Of a DNA stretch of 10,281 bases, positions 1 to 9,962 are shown piece after piece; the first letter of the stretch is position 1; the number at the start of each line of letters is the position of its first letter. The notes beneath the pieces are model-generated. The model made no database searches, was not told the DNA's origin, and saw only the letters and a program-made list of their open reading frames with translations. Location: NCBI GenBank assembly GCA_017998495.1, contig JAGOCY010000022.1:1-10281 (forward strand), given 5' to 3'. The position numbers and the translations under genes are program-made. This DNA comes from Corallincola sp. GTDB taxonomy: Bacteria; Pseudomonadota; Gammaproteobacteria; Enterobacterales; Neiellaceae.

Positions 1-996
1 GCGGAACTCGGAGGCGATCTCAACGTTGCAGCTGATGCCCGCCACCCCTTCAAACCAGTAACGGGCGACCATGCCGGCGTGGTAGCTGGTACCACAGGCG
101 ACGATCTGCACATGCTTGACCCCGGCGAACAGCTCGGCGGCGCGCTCACCGAAGGTTTCGGCGACCACAGCGCCATGGCTCAGGCGACCTTCGAGGGTGC
201 GGCGGATGGCGGCCGGCTGCTCGTAGATCTCCTTGAGCATGTAGTGCTTGTAGGGGCCCTTGTCGCCAGCGTCGTGGGCGATGTCGGTCTCTTTGGCTTC
301 GCGCACCACCGGCTCACCCTTGCGGTTGACGATGGTGACGTCGCGGCGGGTCACTTCGGCCACATCGCCCTCTTCAAGGAAGGCAAAGCGGCGGGTGACC
401 GGCAGCAACGCCAGCTGATCCGAAGCGACAAAGTTTTCGCCGATGCCGTAACCGATCACCAGCGGCGAGCCGGAGCGGGCCACCACCAAGCGTTCGTTAT
501 CGCGCACATCCATGATCACCATGCCGTAGGCGCCGGTCAGCTGCGGTACGGCACGCTGTACCGCCTGCAGCAGGCTGCCGCCTTTTTTCATCTCGTCGCA
601 CACCAGGTGAGCGATCACCTCGGTGTCGGTCTGTGACACGAACACGTAGCCGCGCGCCTGGAGGCTGGCGCGCAGCTCATGGTGGTTCTCGATGATGCCG
701 TTGTGGACCACGGCGATGAAATCGGAGACATGGGGGTGGGCGTTGGTTTCGGTGGGTTCACCGTGGGTGGCCCAGCGGGTGTGGGCGATACCGGTGCCGC
801 CATGCACAGGATCGGCGGCCACCGCTTCGGCCAGCAGCTGCACCTTGCCGGCGCGGCGCTCGCGACGCAGGCTGCCATCGGGGGCGATCACCGCCACCCC
901 GGCCGAATCATAGCCACGGTATTCGAGGCGGCGCAGCCCCTCGATCAGCACTTCCACCACGTCACGCTGGGCAACCGCCCCGACAATGCCACACAT
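1..996 (-). CDS. glmS: Glutamine--fructose-6-phosphate aminotransferase (isomerizing), 5' part only
   Basis: Cytoplasmic enzyme that converts fructose-6-phosphate plus glutamine to glucosamine-6-phosphate, the first committed step of UDP-GlcNAc synthesis. The first 332 codons are present and the frame runs off the window's left edge; family members are about 610 aa. The N-terminus is MCGIVGAV, so Cys2 becomes the catalytic N-terminal nucleophile after Met removal. The class II glutaminase domain (about 2-220) shows HTRWATHG (72-79), HNGIIEN (98-104) and TDTE (123-126). The first SIS (sugar isomerase) domain has begun, with CGTSYHAG at 301-308 forming the sugar-phosphate binding loop. The ATG at 996 has an AGGAG 9 nt upstream that lies inside the end of glmR, whose stop codon is 3 nt before glmS, so the two are probably co-transcribed and translationally coupled. 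There is no room for a glmS ribozyme. The identification is very secure; the intactness of the missing half is unknown. Confidence 0.97.
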   Translation of the reverse strand, partial: MCGIVGAVAQRDVVEVLIEGLRRLEYRGYDSAGVAVIAPDGSLRRERRAGKVQLLAEAVAADPVHGGTGIAHTRWATHGEPTETNAHPHVSDFIAVVHNGIIENHHELRASLQARGYVFVSQTDTEVIAHLVCDEMKKGGSLLQAVQRAVPQLTGAYGMVIMDVRDNERLVVARSGSPLVIGYGIGENFVASDQLALLPVTRRFAFLEEGDVAEVTRRDVTIVNRKGEPVVREAKETDIAHDAGDKGPYKHYMLKEIYEQPAAIRRTLEGRLSHGAVVAETFGERAAELFAGVKHVQIVACGTSYHAGMVARYWFEGVAGISCNVEIASEFR

Positions 997-999
997 CGT

Positions 1000-1782
1000 T
1001 TATTGCTCCTGTTGCTGCGGGTCGGCACAGATCACCTGCACCCCCTGCTGTCTGATCTGATCAGCTACCTGCGGGTCGAGCCCGCGGTCGCTGATCAGGG
1101 TATCGATCTGGTTCCAGGCCAGCTCCAGATTGGGGATGCGTCGCCCCACCTTGTCTGACTCAATCATCACAATCACTTCACGCGCCACCTCGGCCATCAC
1201 CCGCGACAACCCCACCAGCTCGTTGAAGGTGGTGGTGCCACGGGCCAGATCCAGGCCATCGGCACCGATGAACAGCTGGTCAAAATCGTAGGCGCGCAGC
1301 ACCTGCTCGGCGACCTGGCCCTGAAAAGATTCCGAGTGGGGGTCCCAGGTGCCGCCGGTCATCAACAACACCGGCTCGTTCTCCAGCGCCCGCACCTGTT
1401 CGGCCAGACGCAGGGCGTTGGTCATCACCACAAGCCCGCGCTTACCTGACACTTCAGGGATGAGGGCGGCGGTGGTGCTGCCGGAATCGATGATGATGCG
1501 GTTATGGTCGCGGATGCGGGCCGCCGCGGCGCGGGCAATCGCCTGCTTGACCGGCGTCGTCTCGCTGGGGGCGGCATCATGCAGCAGCTCCTGCGGCACC
1601 GGCACGGCGCCACCATAACGGCGCAGCAGCAGGCCACTGGCCTCAAGGGCGGCCAGATCCTTACGGATGGTCACTTCCGAGGTGGCAAGGCGCTGGGCGA
1701 GGTCATCCACAGTCACTTCGCCCTGGCTGTTGAGCAGGCTAATAATGCTGTGGCGGCGCTGTTGGGTGTTGCGTTTGCTCAT
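1000..1782 (-). CDS. glmR: DeoR-family transcriptional regulator upstream of glmS (GlmR-like)
   Basis: A 260-aa DeoR/GlpR-type regulator. Residues 6-60 form the winged helix-turn-helix, with the family signature seen as TVDDLAQRL (24-32), SEVTIRKDLAALE (35-47) and LLRRYGGA (52-59). The C-terminal sugar-phosphate sensing domain (about 75-250) shows DSGSTT (99-104), TNALRLAEQ (121-129), GGTWDPHSESFQG (143-155), FIGADGLD (171-178) and SDKVG (209-213). DeoR proteins are typically repressors released by a phosphorylated sugar. A homologue called GlmR sits next to glmS in Pseudomonas. Control of glmS by an amino-sugar phosphate is inferred from the position 3 nt before glmS. The ATG at 1782 is chosen because the protein then starts MSKRNTQQRR, as DeoR regulators do. 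A TTG three codons upstream (1791) is the alternative. Neither start has a visible Shine-Dalgarno sequence. The C-terminus is unusually glutamine-rich (QQQEQ). Confidence 0.9.
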   Translation of the reverse strand: MSKRNTQQRRHSIISLLNSQGEVTVDDLAQRLATSEVTIRKDLAALEASGLLLRRYGGAVPVPQELLHDAAPSETTPVKQAIARAAAARIRDHNRIIIDSGSTTAALIPEVSGKRGLVVMTNALRLAEQVRALENEPVLLMTGGTWDPHSESFQGQVAEQVLRAYDFDQLFIGADGLDLARGTTTFNELVGLSRVMAEVAREVIVMIESDKVGRRIPNLELAWNQIDTLISDRGLDPQVADQIRQQGVQVICADPQQQEQ

Positions 1783-1787
1783 CGGCC

Positions 1788-1842
1788 GCAAGTTTCGTTT
1801 TGAAAGATAAGGCTGTCAATCGAAAGTTTCGATTCGAAGGTT
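1788..1842 (-). promoter_or_regulatory. Putative glmR-glmS promoter with DeoR-type operator repeats
   Basis: Positions 1819-1833 are a perfect inverted repeat, ATCGAAA-G-TTTCGAT on the plus strand. A second, overlapping one, TTCGA-T-TCGAA, lies at 1828-1838. A direct repeat AAGTTTCG(A/T)TT occurs at 1790-1800 and 1824-1834, 34 bp apart, and TTTCGTTTTGAAA at 1793-1805 is a further imperfect palindrome. Elements of this type resemble sites of GlpR/AgaR-like DeoR regulators. On the minus strand a consensus -35 TTGACA (1819-1814) abuts the palindrome, but at 17 nt spacing its -10 would be only GAAACT. An alternative is TCGAAA with TATCTT as -10. The exact promoter is therefore unresolved. Either way the repeats overlap RNA polymerase contacts, which suits autorepression by the adjacent GlmR. 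The repeats are seen directly; binding by GlmR is inference. Confidence 0.5.
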
Positions 1843-1877
1843 ATGGCCACCAAGCCAAAATGCCAGCACGACCAATG

Positions 1878-1903
1878 ACAACCCCGCCAGTTGGCGGGGT
1901 TGT
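1878..1903 (-). terminator. Rho-independent terminator after glmU
   Basis: A perfect 11-bp stem (ACAACCCCGCC paired with GGCGGGGTTGT) with a 4-nt loop lies 25 nt past the glmU stop codon. The 3' tract on the minus strand (GTTGTCATTGG) is only moderately U-rich, so termination may be incomplete. The hairpin separates glmU from glmR-glmS, leaving that pair dependent on its own promoter or on readthrough. Confidence 0.8.
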
Positions 1904-1928
1904 TCTTGAGATCACGGATGGTGAGCCA

Positions 1929-3299
1929 TCACTTCTTTTTCACTGGCCGTTGCCAACCTTCGATATGGCGCTGTTTAACCCGGGTGATCACCAGTTCGCC
2001 CTCGCCCACATCGCGGGTGACGGTGGAACCGGCGCCCACGGTGGCGTTCTTGCCGATGCGCACCGGCGCCACCAGCTGGCTGTCGGAGCCGATAAAGGCA
2101 CCATCCTCGATGATGGTCACATGCTTGTTGGCGCCATCGTAGTTGCAGGTGATGGTGCCAGCGCCGACGTTAACGCCACTGCCGATCTCGGCATCACCCA
2201 GATAGGTCAGGTGGTTGGCCTTGGAACCCTGGCCGAGGCTGGCCTTTTTGATCTCGACGAAGTTGCCGACATGGGCATCGTCAGCCAGCACAGTGCCGGG
2301 ACGCAGCCGGGCCATGGGGCCGACACTGCAGTCGGCGCCAATGGTGGCGCCTTCAATCACCGAATAGGCTTTAACCTCAGTGCCGGCGCCAATGGTGCAG
2401 TCCTTGAGCAGGCAACCGCTGCCAATGGTGACGCCGTCGGCCAGTACCACCTTGCCTTCGATGATCACATTGGTGTCGATCACCACATCCTGACCGCAAC
2501 TCAGGCTACCGCGCAGGTCAAAGCGCGCCGGATCGCGCAGGGTAACGCCGGCCATCATCAGCTCGTGTGCCGCGCGCTGCTGGAAGCCACGCTCCAGCGC
2601 CGCCAGCTGGGCGCGGTTGTTGGCTCCCTCCACCTCCAGCGGATCGGTCACCGAGGTGGTGGCGATCGGCAGCCCGGCATTACGGGCCATGGCGATTACG
2701 TCGGTGAGGTAGTACTCGCCTTGGGCGTTATCGTTCTTGAGCGCGGCCAGGAAGCGGCGCAGATCGCCACCATTGGCGGCCATAAAGCCGGTGTTGACCT
2801 CGCGCACCAGACGCTGCTCGGCGCTGGCATCTTTTTCTTCCACAATGCCGGTCACCTCGCCGGCCGCATCGCGCAGGATACGGCCATAGCCGGTGGGGTT
2901 AGCCAGAGTCACCGTCAGCAGTGCCAGGCCGTTGGCCGGCTTGGCCGCCAGCAGCGCACGCAGCGTTTGCTCGCGGATCAGCGGCACGTCGCCATAGAGG
3001 ATCAGCACAGTGTCGTCGTCGGCCAACTGCGGCAAGGCCTGGGCCACGGCATGGCCAGTACCCAACTGCTCGGCCTGCTCCACCCACACCAGCGGGGTGC
3101 GGATCGCCTGCTGCATCTGCTCGCCACCGTGGCCATAGACTAGGCACAGCTGGCGACCATTCAAGGCGAGGGCGGTATCAATCACATGCTGCACCATCGC
3201 CTTGTGGGCCACCGGATGGAGCACCTTGGGCAGGCTGGAACGCATACGGGTGCCCTTGCCAGCGGCAAGGATGACGACGGAAAGCGGGGCAGTGGACAT
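1929..3299 (-). CDS. glmU: Bifunctional GlmU: glucosamine-1-phosphate N-acetyltransferase / UDP-GlcNAc pyrophosphorylase
   Basis: Cytoplasmic, trimeric in the family, 456 aa, the same length as E. coli GlmU. It acetylates glucosamine-1-phosphate with acetyl-CoA and then transfers UMP from UTP to give UDP-GlcNAc for peptidoglycan and LPS. The N-terminal uridyltransferase domain (about 5-230) has LAAGKGTRM (11-19), K25, QLGTGHA (78-84) and YGDVPL (102-107, with the Mg-binding Asp). The C-terminal left-handed beta-helix (about 252-440) is built of hexapeptide repeats and keeps R333, K351, H363 (catalytic base), Y366 and N386 at the E. coli numbers. The C-terminus RPVKKK is as in E. coli. The ATG at 3299 is chosen because AAGGAG lies 9 nt upstream and the length then matches the family. 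A longer in-frame extension to 3377 would run through the atp terminator and is rejected. The gene lies 102 nt after atpC with its own leader, and is followed by a terminator. Confidence 0.98.
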   Translation of the reverse strand: MSTAPLSVVILAAGKGTRMRSSLPKVLHPVAHKAMVQHVIDTALALNGRQLCLVYGHGGEQMQQAIRTPLVWVEQAEQLGTGHAVAQALPQLADDDTVLILYGDVPLIREQTLRALLAAKPANGLALLTVTLANPTGYGRILRDAAGEVTGIVEEKDASAEQRLVREVNTGFMAANGGDLRRFLAALKNDNAQGEYYLTDVIAMARNAGLPIATTSVTDPLEVEGANNRAQLAALERGFQQRAAHELMMAGVTLRDPARFDLRGSLSCGQDVVIDTNVIIEGKVVLADGVTIGSGCLLKDCTIGAGTEVKAYSVIEGATIGADCSVGPMARLRPGTVLADDAHVGNFVEIKKASLGQGSKANHLTYLGDAEIGSGVNVGAGTITCNYDGANKHVTIIEDGAFIGSDSQLVAPVRIGKNATVGAGSTVTRDVGEGELVITRVKQRHIEGWQRPVKKK

Positions 3300-3341
3300 C
3301 GGGCGAGACTCCTTGCAAAACGCCAGCTCTGTAGGGCGCAG

Positions 3342-3347
3342 AGTATA
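3342..3347 (-). promoter_or_regulatory. Possible -10 element of a glmU promoter
   Basis: The minus strand reads TATACT here, 42 nt upstream of the glmU start, immediately after the U-tract of the atp terminator. No good -35 is present at 16-18 nt, because that position falls in the terminator stem, so this would be a weak or activator-dependent promoter. The predicted leader would contain a small 5-bp hairpin (3327-3343) and the AAGGAG ribosome site. In E. coli a glmU promoter lies in the equivalent atpC-glmU gap. Here the call rests on the -10 match and position alone. Confidence 0.3.
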
Positions 3348-3374
3348 AATAAAAAGGCGGCCCATGGGCCGCCT
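3346..3374 (-). terminator. Rho-independent terminator of the atp operon
   Basis: Positions 3355-3374 are a perfect 20-nt palindrome, which folds as an 8-bp GC-rich stem (AGGCGGCC / GGCCGCCT) around CATG. On the minus strand it is followed directly by TTTTTATTTAT. It lies 27 nt after the atpC stop codon. This is the strongest intrinsic terminator in the window and should end most atp transcripts before glmU. Confidence 0.92.
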
Positions 3375-3401
3375 CATTCAATCGACAGTGGTTGCTGGCA
3401 A

Positions 3402-3824
3402 TCAGCCCATCTTGCGCCGTGAGAACTCCGCCACCCGCAGCCGAGCAGTGGCCTTGGCCAGCTCGCGCTCCGCCTTGGCGAAGTCAATGTCGGCCCCCGG
3501 CTTGGCGATGTTCTGTTCGGCACGACGTACCGCTTCACGGGCAGCAGCCTCGTCGATGTCCTTACCCCGGATCACCGCGTCGGCCAGCACGATCACGGCA
3601 CGTGGCTGGACTTCGAGAAAACCGCCGGAGAGGTAAAACACCTCTTCGTGGCCGTGCTGTTTGACCAGTCGCACCATGCCCGGCTTGAGCGCGGTCAGCA
3701 GCGGGGCGTGGCCAGGCAGAATACCCAGCTCACCCTCGCTACCGGTCACCTGCATCGACTCCACCAGACCGCTGAAGATGTTCTTCTCGGCACTGACTAC
3801 GTCGAGGTGAATTGTCATCGCCAT
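3402..3824 (-). CDS. atpC: F1Fo ATP synthase subunit epsilon
   Basis: A 140-aa central-stalk subunit of F1 that binds gamma and the c-ring and, in bacteria, can inhibit ATP hydrolysis through its C-terminal helices. The N-terminal beta-sandwich (1-87) contains [39 protein letters not shown] (28-47) and [11 protein letters not shown] (64-74). The C-terminal helical hairpin (about 90-138) is rich in Ala, Glu, Lys and Arg. Length and sequence are close to E. coli AtpC (139 aa, also starting MAMT). The ATG at 3824 is chosen over the one at 3818 because AGGAGG lies 8 nt upstream and the enteric protein starts the same way. It is the last gene of the atp operon, 27 nt after atpD and just before the strong terminator. 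Confidence 0.97.
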   Translation of the reverse strand: MAMTIHLDVVSAEKNIFSGLVESMQVTGSEGELGILPGHAPLLTALKPGMVRLVKQHGHEEVFYLSGGFLEVQPRAVIVLADAVIRGKDIDEAAAREAVRRAEQNIAKPGADIDFAKAERELAKATARLRVAEFSRRKMG

Positions 3825-3851
3825 ATCGTCGACCTCCTCGCTCGGTCAGGA

Positions 3852-5228
<1,377 letters not shown>

Positions 5229-5250
5229 TTATCCTCGTGATTCCTGCCGG

Positions 5251-6111
5251 TCAGACCGCCGCCGCGCCGGCGACGATCTCGCTGAGTTCCTGAGTGATGC
5301 TGGCCTGGCGCGCCTTGTTATAGGCGAGCTGAAGGTCGTTGATCAGGCTGGTGGCGTTTTCGGTTGCTGCTTTCATGGCGACCATACGGGCAGCCATTTC
5401 ACAGGCGAGATTCTCCACCACCGCCTGATAAACCTGTGACTCGACGTAGCGCACCAGCAGGCCATCCAGCAACGCCTGGGGTTCAGGCTCGTAGAGGTAG
5501 TCCCACCGATAGCTGGCTTCGACATCGTCAGACTTGGGCAGCGGCAGCAGCTGGGAGATGGTGGGCTCCTGCTTCATGGTGTTAACGAACTCGTTGTACA
5601 CCAGGAACAGGCGATCAACATTGCCCGCCTCGTAGTAGTTGCGCATGGCAGTCACCGCGCCAATCACATCCTTGAGCGACGGGTTCTCACCGATACCACT
5701 GTTCTGGGCCACGATCTTGGCGCCAAGGCGGCTGAAAAACGCCGAACCCTTGGTACCAAACAGCGCCAGTTCAATGGCCACGCCCTGCTTCTGCCAGCGA
5801 CGCATATCGGCCACCACCTGCTTGAACAGGTTGATGTTGAGACCACCACAGAGGCCACGATCGGTAGCGACGATCACATAGCCGACCCGCTTCACCTCAC
5901 GCTCAACCAGATAGCTGTGGCGATACTCGGTGTTGCTGTTGGCCACATGACCGATCACCTTGCGAATTGCCTTGGCATAAGGGCGGCTGGCCGCCATCTT
6001 TTCCTGGGTGCGACGCATCTTGGATGCGGCAACCATCTGCATGGCATTGGTGATCTTCTGAGTGCTTTTGACACTCTTGATCTTGCGACGAATCTCTTTA
6101 GCGCCGGCCAT
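5251..6111 (-). CDS. atpG: F1Fo ATP synthase subunit gamma (rotor shaft)
   Basis: A 286-aa central rotor shaft that couples c-ring rotation to the catalytic beta subunits; E. coli gamma is 287 aa. The N-terminal helix (1-55) carries [20 protein letters not shown] (5-24) and MVAASKMRR (26-34). The central alpha/beta domain has the conserved [10 protein letters not shown] (83-92). The long C-terminal helix, which pairs with the N-terminal one in a coiled coil, includes [13 protein letters not shown] (241-253) and [11 protein letters not shown] (273-283). The ATG at 6111 is preceded by GGAG at 7 nt. It lies 45 nt after atpA across a small hairpin, and 25 nt before atpD. No truncation or unusual feature is seen. 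Confidence 0.98.
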   Translation of the reverse strand: MAGAKEIRRKIKSVKSTQKITNAMQMVAASKMRRTQEKMAASRPYAKAIRKVIGHVANSNTEYRHSYLVEREVKRVGYVIVATDRGLCGGLNINLFKQVVADMRRWQKQGVAIELALFGTKGSAFFSRLGAKIVAQNSGIGENPSLKDVIGAVTAMRNYYEAGNVDRLFLVYNEFVNTMKQEPTISQLLPLPKSDDVEASYRWDYLYEPEPQALLDGLLVRYVESQVYQAVVENLACEMAARMVAMKAATENATSLINDLQLAYNKARQASITQELSEIVAGAAAV

Positions 6112-6136
6112 CTTCTCTCACTCCGCGTTCCGGATA

Positions 6137-6152
6137 GGGCCCTTGCGGGCCC
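6137..6152 (-). other. Intercistronic stem-loop with GNRA tetraloop, atpA-atpG gap
   Basis: On the transcribed strand the sequence is GGGCCC-GCAA-GGGCCC, a 6-bp all-GC stem closed by GCAA, a GNRA tetraloop. It starts 4 nt after the atpA stop codon and ends about 15 nt before the GGAG of atpG. No U-run follows, so it is not a simple terminator. Protection of the atpA 3' end, or tuning of gamma against alpha translation, are plausible roles but are inferred. Confidence 0.65.
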
Positions 6153-6156
6153 ACGG

Positions 6157-7698
6157 TTACCAGGTCTGGGTGGCGACGAAAGTATCGAGTGCCGCCTTGA
6201 GGGCGCCGTCGATCTCGTCGTTGAAGTCACCGGACTCGTTGATGCGGTCCATCAACTGGCCATGCTCATTGCTCATGTAAGCGTGCAGGGCAGCTTCAAA
6301 GGCCACAACCTTGTTCAGCTCAACCTTGGCCAGATAGCCCTTCTCAGCGGCATACAGCGATACCGCCATATGGGCCACCGACAGCGGGGAGAACTGACGC
6401 TGCTTCATCAGCTCAGTGACACGCAGACCGTGCTCAAGCTGACGACGGGTCGCTTCATCGAGATCCGAGGCGAACTGGGCGAACGCCTGTACTTCGCGGA
6501 ACTGAGCCAGCGCGGTACGGATACCACCGCCCAGTTTCTTGATGATCTTGGTCTGAGCCGCACCACCGACGCGCGATACCGAGATACCGGGGTTCACTGC
6601 CGGGCGGATACCCGCATTGAACAGGTCGGTTTCCAGGAAGATCTGGCCATCGGTGATGGAGATGACGTTGGTCGGAACGAACGCCGAAACGTCGCCCGCC
6701 TGGGTTTCGATGATCGGCAGCGCGGTGAGCGAGCCGGTCTTACCCTTGACGGCACCTTTGGTGAACTTCTCAACGTAGTCGGCGTTGACGCGCGCAGCAC
6801 GCTCCAGCAGACGGCTATGGAGATAGAACACGTCGCCCGGATAGGCTTCACGGCCCGGCGGACGCTTGAGCAGCAGCGAGATCTGACGGTAAGCCACAGC
6901 CTGCTTGGACAGATCGTCATAAACGATCAGGGCGTCTTCGCCACGGTCACGGAAGTACTCACCCATGGTGCAACCGGCATAGGCGGCAAGATACTGCAGT
7001 GCTGCCGATTCTGAGGCCGAGGCCGACACCACGATGGTGTGGCCCATGGCGCCATGCTCTTCAAGCTTGCGTACCACGTTGGCGATGGTCGAGTTCTTCT
7101 GACCGATAGCCACATAGATACAGGTGATGCCCGTGCCTTTCTGGTTGATGATGGCGTCGATGGCCAGTGCCGTTTTACCGGTCTGGCGGTCACCGATGAT
7201 CAGCTCGCGCTGGCCACGACCAACAGGGATCATGGCGTCAATCGCCTTGATCCCGGTCTGCACCGGCTGCGATACCGACTGACGCTCGATCACGCCCGGG
7301 GCAATCACTTCAATCGGGGCAAATTCGCTGGCCTCGATCGGGCCTTTGCCATCGATGGCCTGACCCAGGGTGTTGACCACGCGGCCAACCAGGGCCGGAC
7401 CCACCGGTACCTGCAGGATGCGGCTGGTGCCTTTGACCTTCATCCCTTCAGCAAGGTTGGTGTAGTCACCCATCACCACCGCACCCACCGAGTCACGCTC
7501 GAGGTTGAGGGCGATGGCGTAAAGGCCGCCAGGCAGCTCGATCATCTCACCCAGCATCACCTCGGCCAGGCCGTGGATGCGGATGATGCCGTCGCTGATG
7601 GAGACGATGGTACCTTCATTGCGCGCCTCGGAAACCACATCGAACTTCTCGATGCGTTTCTTAATCAGGGCGCTGATCTCTGTAGCATTCAGTTGCAT
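6157..7698 (-). CDS. atpA: F1Fo ATP synthase subunit alpha
   Basis: A 513-aa non-catalytic nucleotide-binding subunit of the F1 hexamer, the same length as E. coli alpha. The N-terminal segment [16 protein letters not shown] binds delta. The beta-barrel spans about 27-94. The nucleotide domain has the Walker A loop GDRQTGKT (169-176), [20 protein letters not shown] (256-275) and [20 protein letters not shown] (279-298). The arginine finger is R376 in [10 protein letters not shown] (373-382). The C-terminal helical domain follows and ends ATQTW, like E. coli ATQSW. The ATG at 7698 is chosen because it follows GGGGA by 7 nt and aligns exactly with E. coli. A TTG two codons upstream is rejected. 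It lies 14 nt after atpH. Key residues are all present. Confidence 0.99.
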   Translation of the reverse strand: MQLNATEISALIKKRIEKFDVVSEARNEGTIVSISDGIIRIHGLAEVMLGEMIELPGGLYAIALNLERDSVGAVVMGDYTNLAEGMKVKGTSRILQVPVGPALVGRVVNTLGQAIDGKGPIEASEFAPIEVIAPGVIERQSVSQPVQTGIKAIDAMIPVGRGQRELIIGDRQTGKTALAIDAIINQKGTGITCIYVAIGQKNSTIANVVRKLEEHGAMGHTIVVSASASESAALQYLAAYAGCTMGEYFRDRGEDALIVYDDLSKQAVAYRQISLLLKRPPGREAYPGDVFYLHSRLLERAARVNADYVEKFTKGAVKGKTGSLTALPIIETQAGDVSAFVPTNVISITDGQIFLETDLFNAGIRPAVNPGISVSRVGGAAQTKIIKKLGGGIRTALAQFREVQAFAQFASDLDEATRRQLEHGLRVTELMKQRQFSPLSVAHMAVSLYAAEKGYLAKVELNKVVAFEAALHAYMSNEHGQLMDRINESGDFNDEIDGALKAALDTFVATQTW

Positions 7699-7712
7699 GC
7701 ACAAATCCCCGT

Positions 7713-8246
7713 TTAGGCTTGCAGCGTTTCGGTCAGGCGCTCAAGCTGGCCGCGCACTGAGCCGTCGATCACGGTGTCGCCCGCCTGGATCACCACGCCG
7801 CCAATCAGGGCGGTGTCGATGGTGACGGACAACTTGACCTTGCGACCCAGACGCTTCTCCATCGTCGAAACGATCTGTTGCTCCTGGGTAGTTGAGAGCG
7901 GCACCGATGACTTCACCGTCACATCTGCCACTTTTTCCAATTCTGCCCGATGCCCCTCAAACAAGGCGGCGACCGTCGGCATCGCTGCCAGGCGTCCGTT
8001 CTCTGCCATCAAGCGAATCAGGTTGATCATCTGTTCATCAACCTGATCCTCGACCACAGCGACAAAGATGGCAGCAATACGCTCGGCACGTTCGCCGCTG
8101 CTGACCAGCGACTGGACGACCTCATCGGCAGCCACGGACGCACAGAAAGCGAGCATTTCGCTCCAGCGCGCCACAGCCTTTTGCTCCACCGCGAACTCAA
8201 AGGCGGCACTGGCGTAGGGGCGGGCTACTGTCGTCAAATCAGCCAT
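7713..8246 (-). CDS. atpH: F1Fo ATP synthase subunit delta
   Basis: A 177-aa stator subunit (OSCP-like), the same length as E. coli delta. It sits on top of F1 and ties the alpha N-termini to the b-subunit dimer. The N-terminal helical bundle (about 1-105) starts with the characteristic [14 protein letters not shown] (6-19) and includes [11 protein letters not shown] (76-86). The C-terminal region (about 106-177) has the typical [20 protein letters not shown] (131-150) and ends [17 protein letters not shown]. The ATG at 8246 is preceded by GAGGGG at 8 nt. It lies 15 nt after atpF and 14 nt before atpA. Delta is the least conserved F1 subunit, yet its family signatures are clear here. Confidence 0.97.
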   Translation of the reverse strand: MADLTTVARPYASAAFEFAVEQKAVARWSEMLAFCASVAADEVVQSLVSSGERAERIAAIFVAVVEDQVDEQMINLIRLMAENGRLAAMPTVAALFEGHRAELEKVADVTVKSSVPLSTTQEQQIVSTMEKRLGRKVKLSVTIDTALIGGVVIQAGDTVIDGSVRGQLERLTETLQA

Positions 8247-8261
8247 AAACCGGTCCCCTCG

Positions 8262-8732
8262 TTACAGTTCGCTGGCCAGTTTATCGAGAATGTCAGCGTG
8301 GGCTTTGGCATCGACAGACCGTTTGAGGATCTGCTCAGCACCGGCCAACGCCAGGGCAGCAACCTGGCCACGCAACTCTTCACGAGCGCGATTGATCGCT
8401 GCTTCCAGCTCGGCTTTACCCTGTTCCAGAATCTTGTCACGCTCAACGCGCGCTTCATTCTGGGCTTCCTCGACAATCTGGTTGCGCCGGCGATTAGCCT
8501 GCTCAATCAGCTCTGCCGCTTGTTGACGTGCTTCGCGCAGCTGGTCCTTGGCCTTGCTCTTGGCAAGATCAAGATCCTTGGATGCCCGATCAGCATCGGC
8601 AAGGCCATCAGCAATACGCTTCTGACGCGCTTCAATGGCCTGAATCAGCGGCGGCCATACGAACTTCATGCAGAACCACACGAAGATCGCAAATGACAGC
8701 GTCTGGCCAATCAAGGTGGCGTTGATATTCAC
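8262..8732 (-). CDS. atpF: F1Fo ATP synthase subunit b
   Basis: A 156-aa peripheral-stalk subunit, the same length as E. coli b, that dimerises and links subunit a in the membrane to delta on F1. One N-terminal membrane helix (about 5-26, containing [18 protein letters not shown]) is followed by the conserved R36 in [14 protein letters not shown] long charged coiled coil (about 35-140) follows, rich in Ala, Glu, Arg and Gln. The delta-binding C-terminus is [19 protein letters not shown]. The start is a GTG at 8732, supported by a strong GGAGGAG (8738-8744) 5 nt upstream and by the match of [10 protein letters not shown] to E. coli MNLNATILGQ. It lies 54 nt after atpE, with a hairpin in the gap, and 15 nt before atpH. 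Confidence 0.98.
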   Translation of the reverse strand: MNINATLIGQTLSFAIFVWFCMKFVWPPLIQAIEARQKRIADGLADADRASKDLDLAKSKAKDQLREARQQAAELIEQANRRRNQIVEEAQNEARVERDKILEQGKAELEAAINRAREELRGQVAALALAGAEQILKRSVDAKAHADILDKLASEL

Positions 8733-8761
8733 AACCGCTCCTCCGTTATCGAAAGCACACA

Positions 8762-8782
8762 GGCATCGCTAAACGCGATGCC
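8762..8782 (-). other. Intercistronic stem-loop, atpE-atpF gap
   Basis: A perfect 8-bp stem (GGCATCGC paired with GCGATGCC) with a 5-nt loop (GTTTA on the transcribed strand) starts 4 nt past the atpE stop codon and ends about 17 nt before the atpF Shine-Dalgarno. No U-run follows. The placement directly behind the gene for the most abundant subunit suggests an mRNA 3'-end stabiliser or a partial attenuator; that role is inferred. Confidence 0.7.
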
Positions 8783-8786
8783 ACGC

Positions 8787-9962
<1,176 letters not shown>

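Noticed and set aside
997..999. Possible glmS ribozyme upstream of glmS
   Set aside because: Only 3 nt separate glmR from glmS, and the ribozyme class is typical of Gram-positive bacteria; there is no space or matching core.
1800..3143. 447-codon plus-strand open frame opposite glmU
   Set aside because: It mirrors the hexapeptide-repeat coding of GlmU, giving a Gly/Ala/His-rich repetitive product; it starts in the glmR operator region and runs through a terminator hairpin. It is judged an antisense shadow.
3300..3377. 26-residue N-terminal extension of GlmU
   Set aside because: The extension would be encoded through the atp terminator U-tract. The ATG at 3299 has a well-spaced AAGGAG and gives exactly the family length.
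5917..7716. Plus-strand open frames (365 and 225 codons) opposite atpA/atpG
   Set aside because: Both are antisense to highly conserved ATPase genes and have no domain features or translation signals of their own.
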